From CAZQHK01 sp964593455 (GTDB lineage Bacteria > Muiribacteriota > CAYSPT01), in contig CAZQHK010000015.1 in NCBI GenBank assembly GCA_964593455.1, positions 1 to 64,000 on the forward strand: 64,000 bases of DNA. The letters run 5' to 3'. The notes beneath the pieces are model-generated. The model worked only from the letters and a program-made list of their open reading frames with translations. It searched no databases and was not told the DNA's origin. Positions within the stretch are counted from its first letter, which is position 1, and each line of letters begins with the position of its first letter. The translations under genes were made by a program, and so were the position numbers. This document shows, in pieces, positions 35,973 through 44,841 of this stretch.

Positions 35973-37577
35973 ATGGCCACCGGCGGTAGTAAATCCAGGA
36001 CACAGCTTCTGGCTGCGGAAAAAGAGTTGATCCCCGGGATCAGGCAGCGTAACTTCGGTGCCCGGCTCCAGGTGGGACTCCTCTATCCGAACACTTACGC
36101 CGTGGGTATGTCCAGCCTCGGGTTTCAGCTCCTGTACCGCATGTTCTCATCTCACCTCGAAATTCAATGCGAGCGGTTTTTCCTACCGGATAGATGGCGG
36201 CCGGGGACCTCCGGAAACGGGCTTACATCTCTCGAAGAAGGCCGGCCGCTGGCAGACTTTGACGTGATAGCGGTCTGTATCGCCTATGAACTCGACCTGT
36301 TCAACCTCGCCCGGGCGCTTACATTATCCGGAATACCGCCGCTTTCACGGGAGCGGGATGAATCGCACCCGTTGATCATTTGCGGGGGACCGCTGGCCCT
36401 GATGAATCCCGAACCCATCGGCGCACTGGCGGATGTGGTCTGCGTATCCGAAGCGGAACCGGTCCTGCCGCCCTTCATAGATGAACTTTTGACATCACCG
36501 CCGCAGGGAACCTGGAAGCGTCACAACCTGCTCAGGCAGCTGGCCCGGCTGGCGGGTTGGTACGTACCTGCTCTCTACCGTCCGGCATTAGATACAGACG
36601 GCAAACTTATCGATCTCGCACCCCAGGACGGTGTCCCGGCCCGGATCAAGCGCGTGGTCCAGGCGGACCTGGCCGGTTTGAATTCGGCCAGCGTCCTGAT
36701 CAGTCCCGGGTCTTCATTTTCAGACATGTGCCTGGTAGAAGCAGGCCGAGGCTGCCCTCACCGGTGCGCTTTTTGTTTTGCCGCGGCTGGTTACCATCCC
36801 CTCCGGTTCCGCCGGCAGGAAGATGTGCTCGAGGACATGGAGAACGCCCTGGCGGCCACGAATCGGATCGGCCTGGTGGGAATCTCCGTGGGCGATATTC
36901 CATGGATGGATGAGCTGTGCAAAACGCTTAGCGGCCGGGGGATAGATATTTCTCTCTCCTCTCTCAGGCCGGACCGGATAACGGAGCCACTGGTTAAACT
37001 CCTGGCTGAAGGCGGATGCCGGTCTCTGGCAGTGTCGGTTGACGCCGTCAGCAGCCGGCTCAGGCAATCCGTCCGGAAAAAGCTGAGCCGCACCGAGATA
37101 CTATCCGGAGTGGAGCAACTGGCCCCATTGAAACTAGAAAACCTGAAGATCTACCTGATGGTGGGGCTGCCGGGCGAAACCAACGAAGACCTGGAAGAGG
37201 GAAACGAGCTCCTGGCCGATATCAGGCAGACTGCCAGGAAGGCGGCGGTAAAACGGGTAACCGTCAGCCTCAACATCTTCATCCCCAAACCGCTGACACC
37301 TTTTCAGCGTGAACCCATGGAAACTGTTCCCGTTCTTAAAAAAAAGGTCCGGATGCTGAAATCCAACCTTCCCGGAGGAGTTTCACTCGATTTCAATTCC
37401 GGATTTCAGGATTCACTCATCCAGGCGGCCATCGCCAGGGGGGACCGGCGAACTGGGGAAGCAGTCGGGCTGGCGGTTCTATCCGGCCAGGAACGGAAGG
37501 GCTTTCGGGAGTTGTCCGATCGTGTCCACACTCCGATCGAGGAGTCGGCGTTTCTGCCCTGGGATATCGTGATCTAA
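35973..37577 (+). CDS. B12-type radical SAM protein (TIGR03960-like)
   Basis: 534 aa. N-terminal B12-binding-like domain (LLYPNTYAVGMSSLGFQLLY, CGGPLALMNPEP), then the radical SAM motif CPHRCAFC (about 263-270) and LKIYLMVGLPGE. The opening YPNTYxxGMSSLG is typical of TIGR03960-type proteins, whose partner TIGR03936 radical-SAM-linked protein is not here. Substrate unknown. ATG start; the upstream 160 bp contains a TATAAT at about 35899 without a convincing -35. Confidence 0.85.
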   Translation: MATGGSKSRTQLLAAEKELIPGIRQRNFGARLQVGLLYPNTYAVGMSSLGFQLLYRMFSSHLEIQCERFFLPDRWRPGTSGNGLTSLEEGRPLADFDVIAVCIAYELDLFNLARALTLSGIPPLSRERDESHPLIICGGPLALMNPEPIGALADVVCVSEAEPVLPPFIDELLTSPPQGTWKRHNLLRQLARLAGWYVPALYRPALDTDGKLIDLAPQDGVPARIKRVVQADLAGLNSASVLISPGSSFSDMCLVEAGRGCPHRCAFCFAAAGYHPLRFRRQEDVLEDMENALAATNRIGLVGISVGDIPWMDELCKTLSGRGIDISLSSLRPDRITEPLVKLLAEGGCRSLAVSVDAVSSRLRQSVRKKLSRTEILSGVEQLAPLKLENLKIYLMVGLPGETNEDLEEGNELLADIRQTARKAAVKRVTVSLNIFIPKPLTPFQREPMETVPVLKKKVRMLKSNLPGGVSLDFNSGFQDSLIQAAIARGDRRTGEAVGLAVLSGQERKGFRELSDRVHTPIEESAFLPWDIVI

Positions 37578-37645
37578 ACCGGGCCGGAACACGAGCGGCA
37601 GCACAAGCCAAAACCAGCTAGGACAGCGTTATTCACAGGTTTTCT

Positions 37646-37675
37646 TTTACTTATCAGATCTCGTTGTGATACAAT
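37646..37675 (+). promoter_or_regulatory. rpsO promoter
   Basis: TTTACT (37646-37651), 18-bp spacer, TACAAT (37670-37675). Gives a leader of about 118 nt before rpsO. Confidence 0.5.
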
Positions 37676-37681
37676 AATGGC

Positions 37682-37775
37682 CGAGGGACATGGAGTGTCG
37701 CCTCGTACAACCTTGATGGTTGGTCTACTAGGAAAGTAGCCTCCACCGACTTCTTTCTTGGTTGACCGCTGATAT
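37682..37775 (+). promoter_or_regulatory. rpsO leader, probable S15 autoregulatory structure
   Basis: Successive helices: CGAGG-GACA...TGTC-CCTCG (37682-37705), CAACC...GGTTG, and CTACT-AGGAA-AGTAG (37725-37739). S15 binds structured rpsO leaders in several phyla to limit its own synthesis. The type of structure here is not one I can match to a described motif. Confidence 0.5.
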
Positions 37776-37800
37776 TTAAGACAAAGGAGGTGTATTAAAG

Positions 37801-38070
37801 GTGGGCCTTCAACCCGAATTAAAAACTCAGATCATTGAAGAGTACAGGACGCATGAGCAAGACAACGGATCTCCCGAAGTGCAGATAGCCCTTCTTACTT
37901 ACCGGATAAACCAGCTCAACGAGCACTTCAAACTGCACAAAAAAGATCATCACTCCCGCAGGGGACTGCTCAAGATGGTCGGACAACGGCGTAGACTGCT
38001 CGATTACCTGAAAAGAATTGACCAGGAGCGCTATAAGCAGTTGATCAAACGACTTAAACTGAGGAAATAG
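37801..38070 (+). CDS. rpsO: 30S ribosomal protein S15
   Basis: 89 aa, canonical length; QDNGSPEVQIALLTYRINQL and KKDHHSRRGLLKMVGQRRRLLDYL are diagnostic. GTG start after a near-perfect AAAGGAGGTG. It binds 16S rRNA and is followed by pnp, the order common to most bacteria. Confidence 0.98.
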   Translation: MGLQPELKTQIIEEYRTHEQDNGSPEVQIALLTYRINQLNEHFKLHKKDHHSRRGLLKMVGQRRRLLDYLKRIDQERYKQLIKRLKLRK

Positions 38071-38074
38071 TCCA

Positions 38075-38113
38075 CTTAATCTTACGTTTGACCGGTGTCG
38101 GTCCGGCGTTAAG
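38075..38113 (+). promoter_or_regulatory. Hairpin between rpsO and pnp
   Basis: CTTAA...GACCG-GTGT-CGGTC...TTAAG. There is no T-run, so it is not a terminator. In Escherichia coli a hairpin at the same place is cut by RNase III and lets PNPase repress its own gene; this one may serve the same end. Confidence 0.5.
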
Positions 38114-38156
38114 TTAGAGTGGAAATGTATGAATGAAAGATAGGTGTTTTTTAAAA

Positions 38157-40349
38157 ATGGAAACTGAATACGAACGTGCCACGGAAGCATCATCCGGGCC
38201 ACGTGCAATTACAGCCGAAGCCTCGGTGGGAGAAACTCCCATACACTTCGAGACCGGCCGTATAGCCAAACAGGCTGATGGCTCCGTGATAGTAACGTGC
38301 GGAGAATCGAAAGTCCTGGTTACCGCCTGCGGAGCAAGAGACTCAAAAGGAGCTGTTCCTTTTCTGCCTCTCACAGTGGAGTTTAGAGAAGTATCCGCCG
38401 CCGCCGGTAAGATTCCGGGCGGGTTTTTCCGGAGAGAAGGCCGTCCGGCCACCGAGGCAACATTGTCAGCCCGGATGATCGACCGGCCGATCCGGCCCCT
38501 GTTCCCCAAAGGATACAACTATGAAACCCAGGTGATCGCTCTGGTCCTTTCCTATGACCAGGAACACCCGACGGATATTCTGGGGATAAACGGAACTTCG
38601 ATAGCTCTTTCGATGTCGAACATTCCCTGGGACGGCCCCATCGGAGCCGTCAGGATGGGCTACTATGAAGACCAGTTGATCGTCAACCCGACTGAAAACC
38701 AGATAGACAACGGTCTTCTCAACCTGGTGGTAGTCGGCAAGAAAGACGGAATCTTAATGGTGGAAGCCGGGGTCCTCGAGCTCGACGAAGACATCATCCT
38801 CGACGCCCTGGTGATGGCTCAGCAGGGAATCGCCACCATCATTGCCGCCCAGGAAACGATGATCCGGCAGGTAGCGAAACCAAAGAAAGAATTTGTCGTT
38901 GACGAGATACCGGAAGAGATCCGCTCCCAGGTGAACAGCCTCTGTGAAGGCAAGTTGACTACCGCCATCATGGTTCAGGGCAAGCACGATCGCGAAGCCG
39001 CTCTCAAGGAACTGAAAACCGCCATCCTTGAAGAAATCTGCGGGACCGAGGAGACAGAGGGACTTATCCCCCTGGTCAAGAGCTATTTCGACGAAGCCAA
39101 GAAGGCCGAAGCCAGGCGACTTATCCTGGTAGAAGGCCGGCGTGCCGATGGAAGAGGCTGCACCGATATCAGACCCATCTGGGGATCTACCAGCGAGCTG
39201 CCCCGGACACACGGTTCGGCGCTTTTCACCCGGGGAGAAACCCAGGCATTGGGTTCCGTGACCCTGGGAACCGCTCGTGAAGAACAGATTATCGACGGGT
39301 TGAAAGACGAGTACCGTAAACGCTTTATGCTCCATTACAACTTCTTCCCGTTTTGTGTCGGGGAATGCAAGTTCCTGCGCGGCCCAGGCCGGCGCGAGAT
39401 CGGGCATGGCGTACTGGCCGAACGGGCCCTCACGCCAATCCTGCCGTCGAAAGAAGACTTCCCGTACACCATTCGGATTGTGTCGGATATCATGGAAAGC
39501 AACGGATCGTCTTCCATGGCGTCGGTGTGCGTTGGCAGCCTGGCCATGATGGACGCCGGGGTACCGATAAAGTCACCCGTGGCCGGAATCGCGATGGGCT
39601 TGATAATGAAGGACGGGCATCACGCAATCCTGACCGACATCAGCGGTTTCGAGGACCATCTCGGTGACATGGACTTCAAGGTGGCCGGCACCCGCACGGG
39701 TCTTACCGCCCTGCAGATGGACAACAAGGTCGGAGCCCTGCCGCGAGAGATTCTTGAGGAGGCACTCAAACAGGCCAAAGACGCACGATGCCACATACTC
39801 GACAAGATGGAACTGGTCCTGGACCAGCCCAGAGAAATTCTTTCCGAACATGCTCCGAAGATCGTTATTATGAAGGTCCCGCAGGAGCAAATCGGGACGG
39901 TCATCGGCCCCGGCGGCCGGATGATCCGCAAAATTATCGAGGAGACCGGTTGCGACATCGAGATAGAGGACGATGGCACTGTTTTCATTATATCCCCTAC
40001 GTCTGAAGGTATCCAGAGTGCCAGAGCAATGGTCGAAGGCCTTACCGCCGAAATCGAAGTCGGCGGAACCTATCTTGGACGGATTACCAGGCTTATGAAT
40101 TTTGGTGCTTTCACTGAGATTCTACCCGGAAAAGAAGGGCTTGTTCACATATCCCAACTGGCTTTTGAACGGGTAAACAAGGTGGAAGATATCGTAAAAG
40201 TCGGTGACGAAATCGTGGTGAAAGTCTTGGAGATCGACGACCAGAAGAGGATTAATCTGAGTCGGAAAGCAGCTCTCAGAGATCAGCAGAAGGGTATCAA
40301 ACCGACTATTATAGGCGGGGAAGAAAGCCAGAAGCTGTTTAAAAAATAG
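38157..40349 (+). CDS. pnp: Polyribonucleotide nucleotidyltransferase
   Basis: 730 aa from ATG 38157, preceded by AGGTG; an ATG 24 bp upstream has no site. Two RNase PH domains (about 20-150 and 320-545; GGFFRREGRPAT and the catalytic stretch GDMDFKVAGTRTGLTALQMD), linker helices, KH domain (GTVIGPGGRMIRKIIEETG) and S1 domain (YLGRITRLMNFGAFTEILPGKEGLVHISQL). It degrades RNA by phosphorolysis. Confidence 0.98.
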   Translation: METEYERATEASSGPRAITAEASVGETPIHFETGRIAKQADGSVIVTCGESKVLVTACGARDSKGAVPFLPLTVEFREVSAAAGKIPGGFFRREGRPATEATLSARMIDRPIRPLFPKGYNYETQVIALVLSYDQEHPTDILGINGTSIALSMSNIPWDGPIGAVRMGYYEDQLIVNPTENQIDNGLLNLVVVGKKDGILMVEAGVLELDEDIILDALVMAQQGIATIIAAQETMIRQVAKPKKEFVVDEIPEEIRSQVNSLCEGKLTTAIMVQGKHDREAALKELKTAILEEICGTEETEGLIPLVKSYFDEAKKAEARRLILVEGRRADGRGCTDIRPIWGSTSELPRTHGSALFTRGETQALGSVTLGTAREEQIIDGLKDEYRKRFMLHYNFFPFCVGECKFLRGPGRREIGHGVLAERALTPILPSKEDFPYTIRIVSDIMESNGSSSMASVCVGSLAMMDAGVPIKSPVAGIAMGLIMKDGHHAILTDISGFEDHLGDMDFKVAGTRTGLTALQMDNKVGALPREILEEALKQAKDARCHILDKMELVLDQPREILSEHAPKIVIMKVPQEQIGTVIGPGGRMIRKIIEETGCDIEIEDDGTVFIISPTSEGIQSARAMVEGLTAEIEVGGTYLGRITRLMNFGAFTEILPGKEGLVHISQLAFERVNKVEDIVKVGDEIVVKVLEIDDQKRINLSRKAALRDQQKGIKPTIIGGEESQKLFKK

Positions 40350-40392
40350 TACGAGTACGTTTCAACCCGTGGTCAGAGAGGACGTGGAAACC

Positions 40393-41361
40393 ATGGAAGA
40401 GCAACGGGAGATGGAAGACAGGTTGTCATACACTATCAGGACGATTGACGATGTCACCGTGGTAGATCTTATCGGCGAGCTCGATATGTATACGCTGCCG
40501 CTTGCTCAGGAACTCCTGAATACCCTCCTTTCTGATCAGCGCAACAAAATCATCTTCAATCTGGCTAAACTCAGGTACGTTGACAGTTCGGGATTGGGTT
40601 TCTTCACGGGCACCCTGAAGAATGTCAGGCAACGAGGAGGAGACATGAAGCTGGTTAATCTCAGTTCCTATATCTCCAGGATCTTTGCCCTGATTCACCT
40701 GGATTATTTCATCGACGTGTTTGAAAGCACCAGGGAAGCAGCTGAAAGCTTCAAGGAAGCGCTTGAAAACGCTATCGAGAAGCACCGTAAAGCGGTGGAA
40801 CTCAACCAGGGGTATCCTGACGCTCATCTCAAGCTTGGTTTGTCTTACCGGGCCAAAGGAGAGTACGAGAAAGCGATTAACGAGCTGAAGGAAGCCGTTA
40901 CTCTCAATCCCGACTATGCCGAAGCCTGGCTGGCACTGGGGAAGGTTTTCAAGGATCGGGCTTTGCTGAAAGAAGCGGAAGAAAACCTGAAGAAAGCCCT
41001 GGAACTTGACCCCAAGAGTGCCGAGACGCTGGCCGAACTGGGAATGCTTTACGGAGATCGGAAGATGCTGGTTGAAGCCGAGGCTAAGTTCCGGGCCGCC
41101 ATCGACCTGAATCCCGGCTATGCGGATTATCATTTCTATCTGGCCGAGGTACTTAGAAGTCAGGGCAAGAAGGTAGAAGCAGTCAACGAGTACCGGGAAG
41201 CTCTGGCGATCAACCAGAGTTACATCCGGGCTCGGCTTTTACTGGCTCAAACCCTGCTTGAGATCGGACAGGAAGATGAAGGACGGGAAAATCTGAAAAA
41301 AGTCCTTGATGGCGCTTTCGACGAGACTATGCGTCGTAAAGCGAAGGAACTCATGGAATAA
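40393..41361 (+). CDS. STAS domain fused to TPR repeats
   Basis: 322 aa. STAS domain (about 10-120) with the anti-sigma-antagonist phosphorylation motif YVDSSGLGFF, followed by five or six TPR units (HLKLGLSYRAKGEYEKAINELKEAV and similar). ATG at 40393 has AGAGAGGA before it; a GTG 24 bp upstream lacks a site. Located 43 bp after pnp and 22 bp before thiN. A STAS-TPR fusion suggests a phospho-switch that controls protein binding; partner kinase not in the window. Confidence 0.85.
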   Translation: MEEQREMEDRLSYTIRTIDDVTVVDLIGELDMYTLPLAQELLNTLLSDQRNKIIFNLAKLRYVDSSGLGFFTGTLKNVRQRGGDMKLVNLSSYISRIFALIHLDYFIDVFESTREAAESFKEALENAIEKHRKAVELNQGYPDAHLKLGLSYRAKGEYEKAINELKEAVTLNPDYAEAWLALGKVFKDRALLKEAEENLKKALELDPKSAETLAELGMLYGDRKMLVEAEAKFRAAIDLNPGYADYHFYLAEVLRSQGKKVEAVNEYREALAINQSYIRARLLLAQTLLEIGQEDEGRENLKKVLDGAFDETMRRKAKELME

Positions 41362-41383
41362 CAGTCGAAAGGTCGTTTTAACC

Positions 41384-42139
41384 ATGGGGAAGAGTTTATA
41401 TAATAAAGTTGTAATCGTTTCCAACGGTAATATTGATCCGGCTGAACTCCGGATAATTAATGAAAAAGACTTCATCATCTGCGCCGATGGGGGTGCCAAT
41501 TTTCTGATTGAAACGGACATAACCCCCAATCTGATCGTCGGCGACCTGGATTCAATCGATGACGAGGTCCATCATCACTACAAAAACAAAGACTGTGATT
41601 TCATCGAGTTTGATACCGAGGAAGACAAAACTGACACCCATCTGTCGCTGGAGTACTCACTGCAAAATATCATTTGCAGCGAGATTGTCATTTTGGGTGC
41701 CCTCGGACTCAGATTCGATCACACGCTGGCCAACCTTCACCTGCTTTACAATGCCAAACGCGATCACGATAAACTCGCGGAAGAAACAGGTGAGACGCAT
41801 CCTTTGAACATCAGGATCGTCTCCAACGCCGGCGAGATTACAGTGACCGACGGAACACTCAAACTGCAGGGAGAACCTGGCGATCTGGTATCTTTTATAC
41901 CTCTCACCGACAAAGTCGGGAAGATAGAGTGCAGCGGTTTGAAGTTTCCGGTGACCGAGAAGTCCCTACTTCACGAGGACGAAAGTGGTCTCAGCAACGA
42001 GATGACAGACAACGAGGCTTGTATCACCATTAATGAAGGCATCATGATGGTGGTCAAAAAGCGCAAGCAATCGAGTGATTTATTGCGAATCAACAGCGGC
42101 CCGGCACCGATCTTTTTCACCAAACCGAAGGGTCACTGA
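41384..42139 (+). CDS. thiN: Thiamine pyrophosphokinase
   Basis: 251 aa. Catalytic residues in ICADGGAN, PNLIVGDLDSI and EDKTDTHLSLEYS, then LGALGLRFDHTLANLHLL; a C-terminal beta domain (about 160-245) completes the fold. Converts thiamine to thiamine diphosphate. ATG 41384 is chosen because the upstream ORF extension runs through the STAS-TPR gene. The C-terminal part is longer than usual (insert about 195-215, HEDESGLSNEMTDNEA is the substrate loop). Confidence 0.92.
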   Translation: MGKSLYNKVVIVSNGNIDPAELRIINEKDFIICADGGANFLIETDITPNLIVGDLDSIDDEVHHHYKNKDCDFIEFDTEEDKTDTHLSLEYSLQNIICSEIVILGALGLRFDHTLANLHLLYNAKRDHDKLAEETGETHPLNIRIVSNAGEITVTDGTLKLQGEPGDLVSFIPLTDKVGKIECSGLKFPVTEKSLLHEDESGLSNEMTDNEACITINEGIMMVVKKRKQSSDLLRINSGPAPIFFTKPKGH

Positions 42140-42193
42140 CAAAGAGATCGAATTGTTTCCGGCCACGGGAATACCCGGAAGGGTGAGTTACGC

Positions 42194-42382
42194 ATGGCAA
42201 GAGTTTGTGAAATATGCGAAAAAGGGAGAATGACCGGTAATAAGGTCAGCCATTCCCACAGAAAAACCAGGCGGGTTTGGGAACCCAACCTGCAGAAGGT
42301 CAAATACCAGGCAAAGGGACAGGTCAAACGCGGACTGGTCTGCACCAAGTGTTTAAAAAAGGGAAAAATAGACAAGGTTTAA
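42194..42382 (+). CDS. rpmB: 50S ribosomal protein L28
   Basis: 62 aa; CEICEKGRMTGNKVSHSHRKTRR is diagnostic. Two Cys pairs (CEIC and CTKC) make this the zinc-binding (C+) form. Confidence 0.97.
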   Translation: MARVCEICEKGRMTGNKVSHSHRKTRRVWEPNLQKVKYQAKGQVKRGLVCTKCLKKGKIDKV

Positions 42383-42424
42383 AGCAGAGGCTGTGGGGGA
42401 TCACCGGGCTGGAGGTATAACCCC

Positions 42425-43537
42425 GTGACATCCAAAAACCGTGGTATTACGATCATCGAACTGCTGGCGGTGGTCACTATCCTGGGTATTCTTGCGGCTA
42501 TCGTCACCCCGGTGGCCCAGGTGGTAATTACCCGGGAACTCGAACTCGATCTGATGCGCCACCTGAGGGGGGTCAGGCGGGGAATTGACAATTCTCACGA
42601 AATAGCCGTCCGATGCTGGGTGGATAACGTAGTCAACCGAAAAGATAGTGACCGATGCCGCCAGTGCAACAATTTATTGACCGCTGTGCTTTGTCCGAAT
42701 CCTTTACACGTTAATCAGTCGGAACGATGGAATGCCAGATCGCTCATCAGATGCAATAACGCAATCAGCGCGCCGCCGGGCCCCTGCCTGGATCCTGACG
42801 GTCAGGGAGGATATCGTCTAGACAATATACTTTGCCCTGTCTGTAACCAAAAAATACCAGCTTTCGACAGCAGTACCGGCGAACCCATAGTAAGGTGCAC
42901 CGCAATAGACCCGAATACAGGGAGTATCTGCGGAGGTGTTGTGGAAAAATACCAAAACTACCCGCTGACCAACTATCCCACTGCGTTTCAGGACATGTAC
43001 ATTCTCAACACGCTTCGCTTCTCGTTCACGTACAATCCCGTTACCGCCGGCCGGGAAGACTGGGACATCACCCTGTTCCGCCCGCCCGGGAGACGGAGTT
43101 TCGATCTGGCCGTGAATGGTGTGGAAATTATCTCCTACATGGCCAGTCCCCCAAACTCGGGCACCGTTACTGACGGCTACCCGCGGAAAGACGCTACAAA
43201 CGGTCTACTCAGGGAAGGCAACGGGTATATCCTCGAATCCTGGGAATGGAAAAGCCTACTGGATGAATACGGTTATTTGGACCTCAATAAATGGTCTGTC
43301 TACGCGGCTAATTACGGTATTACCGTTTTTGACGGGAATACGGATACATTCAGGAGTTTTGGCGCAGTTTTCACAGCCTATCCAAACGCGACAAGCAATT
43401 CTTTTACCTATATTTTGCCGAGTGGAATAACGATTAAGCAGATTTACCTCCCTCAGATCTATGACGTACACTTTCCACTCCTTTCCAAAGTGAACCGATT
43501 GACCCTTGACGGCAAGAAGAAATACAGCGATCTGTAA
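42425..43537 (+). CDS. Prepilin-type protein with Cys-rich insert
   Basis: 370 aa. Type III signal: short basic leader, cleavage after Gly in NRG-ITIIELLAVVTILGILAAIV, Glu at +5 and a hydrophobic helix. It is much larger than a typical pseudopilin and carries a Cys-rich region (about 75-185) with CRQC, CPNP, CPVC and further Cys, likely one or two zinc sites. The rest (about 185-370) is beta-rich. GTG after GGAGGT. The next gene is a second pseudopilin, so both may be minor subunits of a pilus or type II-like secretion fibre. Confidence 0.8.
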   Translation: MTSKNRGITIIELLAVVTILGILAAIVTPVAQVVITRELELDLMRHLRGVRRGIDNSHEIAVRCWVDNVVNRKDSDRCRQCNNLLTAVLCPNPLHVNQSERWNARSLIRCNNAISAPPGPCLDPDGQGGYRLDNILCPVCNQKIPAFDSSTGEPIVRCTAIDPNTGSICGGVVEKYQNYPLTNYPTAFQDMYILNTLRFSFTYNPVTAGREDWDITLFRPPGRRSFDLAVNGVEIISYMASPPNSGTVTDGYPRKDATNGLLREGNGYILESWEWKSLLDEYGYLDLNKWSVYAANYGITVFDGNTDTFRSFGAVFTAYPNATSNSFTYILPSGITIKQIYLPQIYDVHFPLLSKVNRLTLDGKKKYSDL

Positions 43538-43580
43538 ACCTGAAGTTCGGGCAACACGAAGTGAACGGAGCGCCTGACAC

Positions 43581-44192
43581 ATGATAAACCGTGGTACGAA
43601 GCAGAAACGAAGAGGACACAGCAGCCGGGGCCTTTCGCTGGTGGAAGTGATGGCCGTCATCACTATCATGAGCGTGCTGGTCATCCTGGCTGAACCGCTT
43701 GGTTCGGTCATCTTCGTCCGGGAAAAGGAGATCCTTCTCCTTCAAACCCTGCGGCGAATAAGAAAAGCCATCGACCAGTACCATGAACGGGACTCCAATG
43801 CTGACGGTACGCCTGACTATATCTGGCCGCGTTCCTGGGTGGACCTCTATGACAGCGGTTTTATCAAGTCCAGTATGACCGTCAATCCCATTTCCGGAGA
43901 GGTCGAAGATTGGGCGGTTATTTTATCGCTGCCCGATTCCGGTTCCACAGCCATGAACCTGATCAATGCCGGGAATGCCCGGTATCCCCATGATCCTATT
44001 TTTCACATCTCCCCCCGTGACTGGCACGTCATGCTGGACAGTTTCAGTTACCCGGACCAACTTCCGAACCGGCAGCCATGGAACGGAGCTAATTTTGGAC
44101 AATTCTACGGCGACGGCGTGGGAATATGGGACATCCGATACCCCGAAGCCCGGATCGGTCTTGACGAACGATCGACCTACGACATGTGGTGA
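43581..44192 (+). CDS. Pseudopilin, GspG-like
   Basis: 203 aa. Leader ending SRG-LSLVEVMAVITIMSVLVILAEPL with the Glu at +5, then a helix with REKEILLLQTLRRIRKAIDQYHERD, which resembles GspG/PilE-type major pseudopilins, and a soluble C-terminal part with an acidic DSNADGTPD loop that could bind calcium. Follows the large prepilin gene after 43 bp. Confidence 0.82.
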   Translation: MINRGTKQKRRGHSSRGLSLVEVMAVITIMSVLVILAEPLGSVIFVREKEILLLQTLRRIRKAIDQYHERDSNADGTPDYIWPRSWVDLYDSGFIKSSMTVNPISGEVEDWAVILSLPDSGSTAMNLINAGNARYPHDPIFHISPRDWHVMLDSFSYPDQLPNRQPWNGANFGQFYGDGVGIWDIRYPEARIGLDERSTYDMW

Positions 44193-44211
44193 AAGGCAGG
44201 CTACCGGTACT

Positions 44212-44841
44212 ATGGGTATCACTTCCGCCCCGGTGAAAAAAAAATCATCTATCCTGAACCTGCCCAACACCTTGACCGGTCTCAGGATAGTTTTGACCCC
44301 ACTATTTCTCTGGCTTTTCCACCAGGGAGATTCTTTTAAATCGGCTTTCGCCCTGCTCTGCCTTATCGGCTTGACTGATTTTCTGGACGGCACGGTTGCC
44401 AGGTATACCGGCCAGGTTACCAGGCTGGGACAGATTCTCGACCCCATGGCCGATAAGTTTTTCCTGGTCAGTTCGATGGGGGTCCTGGCCTGGGAAGACT
44501 CACGACTGCTGCTGCCGGTAGGGATTATTATCGGTCGAGACATACTCGTAATCGTAACGTCTTTCATATTTTACCTGAATGGGAAAATCGAACAGGTCCA
44601 GGCTCACGTACTCGGCAAATTAGCCGCCGCGCTTCAGGTGCTGGGTGTGGTTACCGCCTTCATCACCCATGCCTGGCGACCGGATCCCGGGCTGGCACCC
44701 ATACCGTTTTACCTGCTCTCCAGCGCCGCCTTGTTCTCCATCGTGTCGGGAACAATTTATATCGTAAGAAGTTGGACCCGCCCCCGACACCGGTCCCATC
44801 TTTACAGCAAGGAGGGATTTGAGTGCCAGAGGAGCGTCTGA
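44212..44841 (+). CDS. pgsA: CDP-alcohol phosphatidyltransferase (phosphatidylglycerophosphate synthase-like)
   Basis: 209 aa. Complete CDP-OH-P signature DFLDGTVARYTGQVTRLGQILDPMADK (D-x2-DG-x2-AR-x8-G-x3-D-x3-D) and about five membrane helices; NLPNTLTGLRIVLTPLFL is the usual opening. ATG 44212 follows AAAGGCAGG. Most likely makes phosphatidylglycerophosphate; another CDP-alcohol acceptor is possible. Confidence 0.88.
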   Translation: MGITSAPVKKKSSILNLPNTLTGLRIVLTPLFLWLFHQGDSFKSAFALLCLIGLTDFLDGTVARYTGQVTRLGQILDPMADKFFLVSSMGVLAWEDSRLLLPVGIIIGRDILVIVTSFIFYLNGKIEQVQAHVLGKLAAALQVLGVVTAFITHAWRPDPGLAPIPFYLLSSAALFSIVSGTIYIVRSWTRPRHRSHLYSKEGFECQRSV

